Assembly (NCBI GenBank): GCA_023134875.1
Contig: JAGLUH010000300.1
Span: 1-7,913, forward strand
Direction: 5' to 3'
DNA: 7,913 nucleotides
Source of the DNA: Candidatus Zixiibacteriota bacterium
Lineage (GTDB): Bacteria > Zixibacteria > MSB-5A5 > CAIYYT01
The notes below the pieces were generated by a model. That model was not told where the DNA came from and did no database searches. It was given only the letters and a program-made list of their open reading frames with translations. Position numbers and translations under genes: made by a program. This document shows positions 5,224-7,913 of the stretch, in pieces (position 1 is the first letter of the stretch; each line of letters begins with the position of its first letter).

Positions 5224-6297
5224 ATGGACAAGACGGAACAACTTCTGGAAGAATTGACCAATGCCTATGGCCCGCCCGGCCATGAAGAGGCGATAACAAC
5301 GATCTTCGCAAAGCAACTCGGCGACATCGCCGAAATTTCTTATGACAAGATGGGTTCGGTGGTTGCCGCGAAGAAGGGCGCCAGCGATGCTCCCCGCGTG
5401 ATGGTGATCGGTCATTGTGATGAAATCGGCTTCATGATTACCGAGATCACGTCCAAGGGTTTCCTCAAGTTCCTCCCCCTGGGTGGTTGGTGGGGGCATG
5501 TCGCACTGGGGCAGCGGGTGATGGTGTTGGGTCGCAAGGGCCCGATTGCCGGAGTCATCGGTTCGACGCCGCCGCACCTGCTGGAACCGGAAGATCGCAA
5601 AAAGGTGCTTCAGATCAAGGATATGTATATCGATGTTGGCGTCAAGGGCAAGTTCGATGTCAAAAAGAGGATGGGTATCTCCGTCGGCGATGTGATAGTA
5701 CCCGACTCCCGCTTCACGGTAATGGCAAACAAGGATATGTATCTGGCCAAAGCGCTCGACGACCGCTATGGTTGCGCGGTGGCTATTCAGGTGATGCAGA
5801 AACTCGCTGGCAAAAAACATCCCAACACCCTTTTCAGTGTCGGGTCGGTGCAGGAGGAAGTTGGTTGTCGCGGCGCGGCGCCCGCTGGCTGGCTGGTCGA
5901 CCCTGATGTCTGCATTGTCTTGGATGTCGGCATCGCCCGCGATACGCCCGGCATCAAGGGTGAGCCGGTAGAACGGTGCGGGAACGGTCCCTCCATTCTC
6001 ATTTATGATGCCGGTATGATACCCAATGTTAAATTGCGTCAGTTTGTCACCGATACTGCCGATAAACTAAAGATAAAGTACCATCTGACCAGCATGGCGG
6101 GCGGCATTACCGACGGCTACTGGATTCATGTTTCCCGAATCGGCGTGCCAACGATTGTCATCGGCATCCCGACAAGGTATATCCATAGTCACAACTCGAT
6201 CATGTCACGTTCCGATTACAACGCCTCGGTCAGGCTGGTGATCGAGCTGGTTAAGAAACTTGACAAGAAACAGGTGAAGTCTTTTACTCAGGCCTGA
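5224..6297 (+). CDS. M42-family zinc metallo-aminopeptidase
   Basis: This is a cytoplasmic metallopeptidase of the M42 family (glutamyl aminopeptidase/TET-like, often annotated as endoglucanase M). Characterised members form tetrahedral dodecamers that trim N-terminal residues from short peptides. All two-metal-site residues are visible: H64 in GHCDEIGF, bridging D179 in KALDDRYG, general base E211 and ligand E212 in QEEVGCRGA, D234 in VLDVG and H321 in RYIHS. These numbers sit within a few residues of those of the Pyrococcus TET enzymes. The DTPG motif (240-243) is present. The usual GTDA motif near the C-terminus reads GGITDG here, and HSHN replaces the more usual HSPxE. At 357 residues it is of normal length. 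No signal peptide is seen. It has a good ribosome binding site and is followed 23 nt later by cysS. The specific substrate cannot be told from sequence. Confidence 0.92.
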   Translation: MDKTEQLLEELTNAYGPPGHEEAITTIFAKQLGDIAEISYDKMGSVVAAKKGASDAPRVMVIGHCDEIGFMITEITSKGFLKFLPLGGWWGHVALGQRVMVLGRKGPIAGVIGSTPPHLLEPEDRKKVLQIKDMYIDVGVKGKFDVKKRMGISVGDVIVPDSRFTVMANKDMYLAKALDDRYGCAVAIQVMQKLAGKKHPNTLFSVGSVQEEVGCRGAAPAGWLVDPDVCIVLDVGIARDTPGIKGEPVERCGNGPSILIYDAGMIPNVKLRQFVTDTADKLKIKYHLTSMAGGITDGYWIHVSRIGVPTIVIGIPTRYIHSHNSIMSRSDYNASVRLVIELVKKLDKKQVKSFTQA

Positions 6298-6320
6298 GGT
6301 TGCTTGAATAGGAAGGGATT

Positions 6321-7724
6321 ATGGCGCTAAGATTCTATAACAGTATGACTCGGTCGCTGGAGGAGTTTAAACCGATCCGCGAAGGTGAAGTGGGAATGTA
6401 TACCTGCGGGCCGACGGTCTATGACTATGCTCATATTGGCAATTTTCGCGCCTACATCTTTGAAGATCTATTGCGCCGCTACCTGAAGTTCCGCGGCTAC
6501 CAGGTCACCCAGGTGATGAACCTGACCGACATCGATGACAAAACAATCAAGGGTTCCCGTGAGCAGGGCATTCGCTTGAATGAATACACCGTCAAATACA
6601 AAGAGGCTTTTTTTGAAGACCTTGATGCGCTCAATATCGAACGGGCGGAAGTCTATCCGGCGGCGACGGAGCATATCGAGGAGATGGTGGCGATGGTCAA
6701 GATGCTTCTTGATAAGAGTTTCGCCTATCGGTCAGGTGACGATATCTACTTCTCCATCGCGAAATTCCCTGACTACGGTAAGCTGGCACACATGGATCTC
6801 ACCTGCCTGAGAACCGGCGCTTCGCAGCGGGTCGCCGCCGATGAGTATGAGAAAGACCAGGCTTGTGACTTCGCCCTGTGGAAAGGCTGGGATGAAGCGG
6901 ACGGCGATGTCTACTGGGAAACCGACCTGGGCAAAGGTCGGCCGGGCTGGCATATCGAGTGCTCTGCCATGTCCTCGAAATACTTAGGGAATCATTTCGA
7001 TATCCATACCGGCGGTGTCGACAATATGTTCCCGCACCATGAGAATGAGATCGCCCAGTCGGTTTGTGCCACCGGCGACAAATTCGTCAACTACTGGCTG
7101 CACTGCGCTTACCTGATTGTCGACGGCAAGAAGATGTCGAAATCGCTGGGCAACTACTACACTCTGCGTAACCTGCTCGATAAAGGCTATTCGGCGGTGG
7201 CAATCCGTTACCTGCTGATCTCGACCCACTACCGCGCTCAGCTTAATTTCACGATAGAAGGAGTCGAGGCGGCCGCCAACGCCATCCAGCGCCTGCGCGA
7301 CTGCTATGACAACCTGCATAATGCCGGCGCTGATACACCGTCGGGCAAGGTTGACGAGCATATCGCCCGCGTCGACCAGAAGTTTGTCGAAGCGTTGGAC
7401 AATGACCTCAATATCGCTGAGGGTCTGGCGGCGATCTTTGATTTTATCCGCGATATCAATCGGCTGGTCGTGGGCGAAGGAATCTCCCGTGAGGATGCCG
7501 CTAAAGTGATTGCTGCGCTTGATCGTTTTGACACGGTGCTCGGCGTGATCAAGTATGAGAAAGTTTCCCTGGATGATGAAGTTCAGGCCTTGATCGATCA
7601 GCGTAACGCCGCCCGTCAGGCGCGTGATTTCGCCACAGCCGACCAGATCCGCGACAAACTCCTGGCAATGGACATCATTCTCGAAGACACTCCCCAGGGA
7701 ACCGTCTGGAAGAAGAAGCTATAA
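6321..7724 (+). CDS. cysS: Cysteinyl-tRNA synthetase
   Basis: CysS is a class I aminoacyl-tRNA synthetase that charges tRNA-Cys with cysteine in an ATP-dependent two-step reaction. The protein is 467 residues (E. coli 461). The Rossmann-fold signature HIGN is at 38-41 within MYTCGPTVYDYAHIGNFR, and the KMSKS loop is at 271-275. The zinc that confers cysteine selectivity should be held by C29, C214 (WHIECSAMS), H239 and E243 (PHHENE), all present and with the spacing of the E. coli enzyme. The stretch before them reads HTGGVDNMF where E. coli-type enzymes have GGGxDLxF. The C-terminal part carries the usual anticodon-binding region (LIDQRNAARQARDFATADQI). The start ATG has AGGAAGGG at 6310-6317, three nt upstream. 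It probably shares a transcript with the M42 gene. I see no intrinsic terminator after it. Confidence 0.97.
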   Translation: MALRFYNSMTRSLEEFKPIREGEVGMYTCGPTVYDYAHIGNFRAYIFEDLLRRYLKFRGYQVTQVMNLTDIDDKTIKGSREQGIRLNEYTVKYKEAFFEDLDALNIERAEVYPAATEHIEEMVAMVKMLLDKSFAYRSGDDIYFSIAKFPDYGKLAHMDLTCLRTGASQRVAADEYEKDQACDFALWKGWDEADGDVYWETDLGKGRPGWHIECSAMSSKYLGNHFDIHTGGVDNMFPHHENEIAQSVCATGDKFVNYWLHCAYLIVDGKKMSKSLGNYYTLRNLLDKGYSAVAIRYLLISTHYRAQLNFTIEGVEAAANAIQRLRDCYDNLHNAGADTPSGKVDEHIARVDQKFVEALDNDLNIAEGLAAIFDFIRDINRLVVGEGISREDAAKVIAALDRFDTVLGVIKYEKVSLDDEVQALIDQRNAARQARDFATADQIRDKLLAMDIILEDTPQGTVWKKKL

Positions 7725-7818
7725 CCGCCACTATCTGGCAGATGCTTAACTCCAGAGCGGTCATATTGTGCGCGGTAATTGTCCTGAGTTTATCCCAAAA
7801 GAGATCAAGAATGATGTC

Positions 7819-7836
7819 TGTAAGTTGGCGTTCCGA
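7819..7836. repeat. TGTARGTYGG repeat, second copy
   Basis: TGTAAGTTGGCGTTCCGA matches 4952-4969 at 15 of 18 positions. The following bases (ATAGCG at 7840-7845, compared with TTAGCG at 4980-4985) are also similar after a gap. Confidence 0.55.
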
Positions 7837-7845
7837 ACCATAGCG

Positions 7846-7863
7846 GTGAGGCACTTGCCTGAC
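7846..7863. repeat. Degenerate GTCRGG-type hairpin, third copy
   Basis: GTGAGGC (7846-7852) can pair with GCCTGAC (7857-7863) around ACTT, with one mismatch (G-G). The outline GT-AGG...CCTGAC resembles the hairpin at 1028-1047. Confidence 0.45.
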
Positions 7864-7867
7864 CCAC

Positions 7868-7891
7868 GGGCGCGCCGCGGCGCGCCCCTAC
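7868..7891 (-). repeat. REP-like element, inverted (copy 4)
   Basis: On the minus strand this is GTAG (7891-7888) followed by a 20-nt perfect palindrome (7887-7868). GGGCGCGC pairs with GCGCGCCC around CGCG, and the centre is itself palindromic. It is followed on the plus strand by GAGTTGAATC (7892-7901), as is copy 2 at 952-961. Confidence 0.7.
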
Positions 7892-7913
7892 GAGTTGAAT
7901 CCAGCACCTTATT

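Larger units (their letters stand above)
7725..7913. other. Intergenic region after cysS, with repeats; runs off the window
   Basis: No gene is supportable in the 189 bases after cysS. A 33-codon frame at 7742-7843 begins with a hydrophobic, signal-peptide-like stretch but has no clear ribosome binding site and ends in repeat sequence, so I do not call it. From 7819 on the region holds a TGTAAGTTGG-type repeat, a degenerate GTCAGG-type hairpin and a REP-like element. No T-run terminator is visible. Confidence 0.75.

Noticed and set aside
5061..5285. Open frame of 74 codons before and across the M42 start
   Set aside because: It begins inside a direct repeat, runs through a REP-like hairpin and overlaps the well-supported M42 start in another frame.
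5089..5820. Long antisense open frame (243 codons) opposite the M42 gene
   Set aside because: The plus-strand frame has every catalytic motif of the M42 family. The antisense product is unrecognisable and His-rich, as is typical of codon-bias shadows.
1..7913. Novel defence, toxin-antitoxin or mobile gene cassette
   Set aside because: Every sizeable plus-strand gene is a recognisable housekeeping gene, and the gaps are too short and repeat-rich to hide another system.

Overview
The window is a compact bacterial gene block read entirely on the + strand. Seven protein genes are recognisable: a 5'-truncated ruvB, then queA, ispD, ispF, a DedA-family membrane protein, ddl, an M42-family metallopeptidase and cysS (eight with the truncated one counted). 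All are housekeeping genes. Together they imply a bacterium that resolves Holliday junctions with RuvAB, makes queuosine-modified tRNA, builds isoprenoids by the MEP pathway and has D-Ala-D-Ala peptidoglycan. I cannot assign the organism firmly. The gene order and the abundance of palindromic intergenic repeats resemble genomes of uncultivated lineages (for instance in the FCB or Zixibacteria area), but that is a low-confidence impression.

Layout. ruvB ends at 847 and is followed by a 232-nt gap packed with palindromes. queA-ispD-ispF-dedA-ddl (1080-4912) form a very tight unit. Three of its four junctions overlap (ATGA, TAATG and GTGA), and the fourth is a 23-nt gap with a Shine-Dalgarno site in front of a TTG start. 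A second gap of 311 nt (4913-5223) is again filled with hairpins. Then come the M42 peptidase and cysS, 23 nt apart, and a third gap (7725 to the window end) that carries related repeats.

Genes together. ispD and ispF act in the pathway that supplies the precursor of undecaprenyl phosphate. DedA-family proteins include undecaprenyl-phosphate translocases, and ddl makes the D-Ala-D-Ala dipeptide carried on that lipid. The central block can therefore be read as a cell-envelope precursor module (inference). queA and cysS act on tRNA, and the M42 enzyme probably recycles peptides.

What stands out is the intergenic DNA. Four elements share one design: a GTAG-type tetranucleotide (GTAG, or ATAG in one copy) directly 5' of a 20-nt hairpin with an 8-bp stem and 4-nt loop that starts GGG. 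Two lie on each strand, and two of them form an inverted pair. This is the architecture of REP elements mobilised by REP-associated tyrosine transposases (RAYTs). A second hairpin type (GTCRGGAA arms) occurs as two mirror-image copies with compensatory base changes, plus a degenerate third copy. A third motif (TGTARGTYGGYGTTCCGA) occurs twice. These repeats occur only in the three long gaps and not in the short junctions. No defence system, CRISPR array, phage gene or RNA gene was seen.
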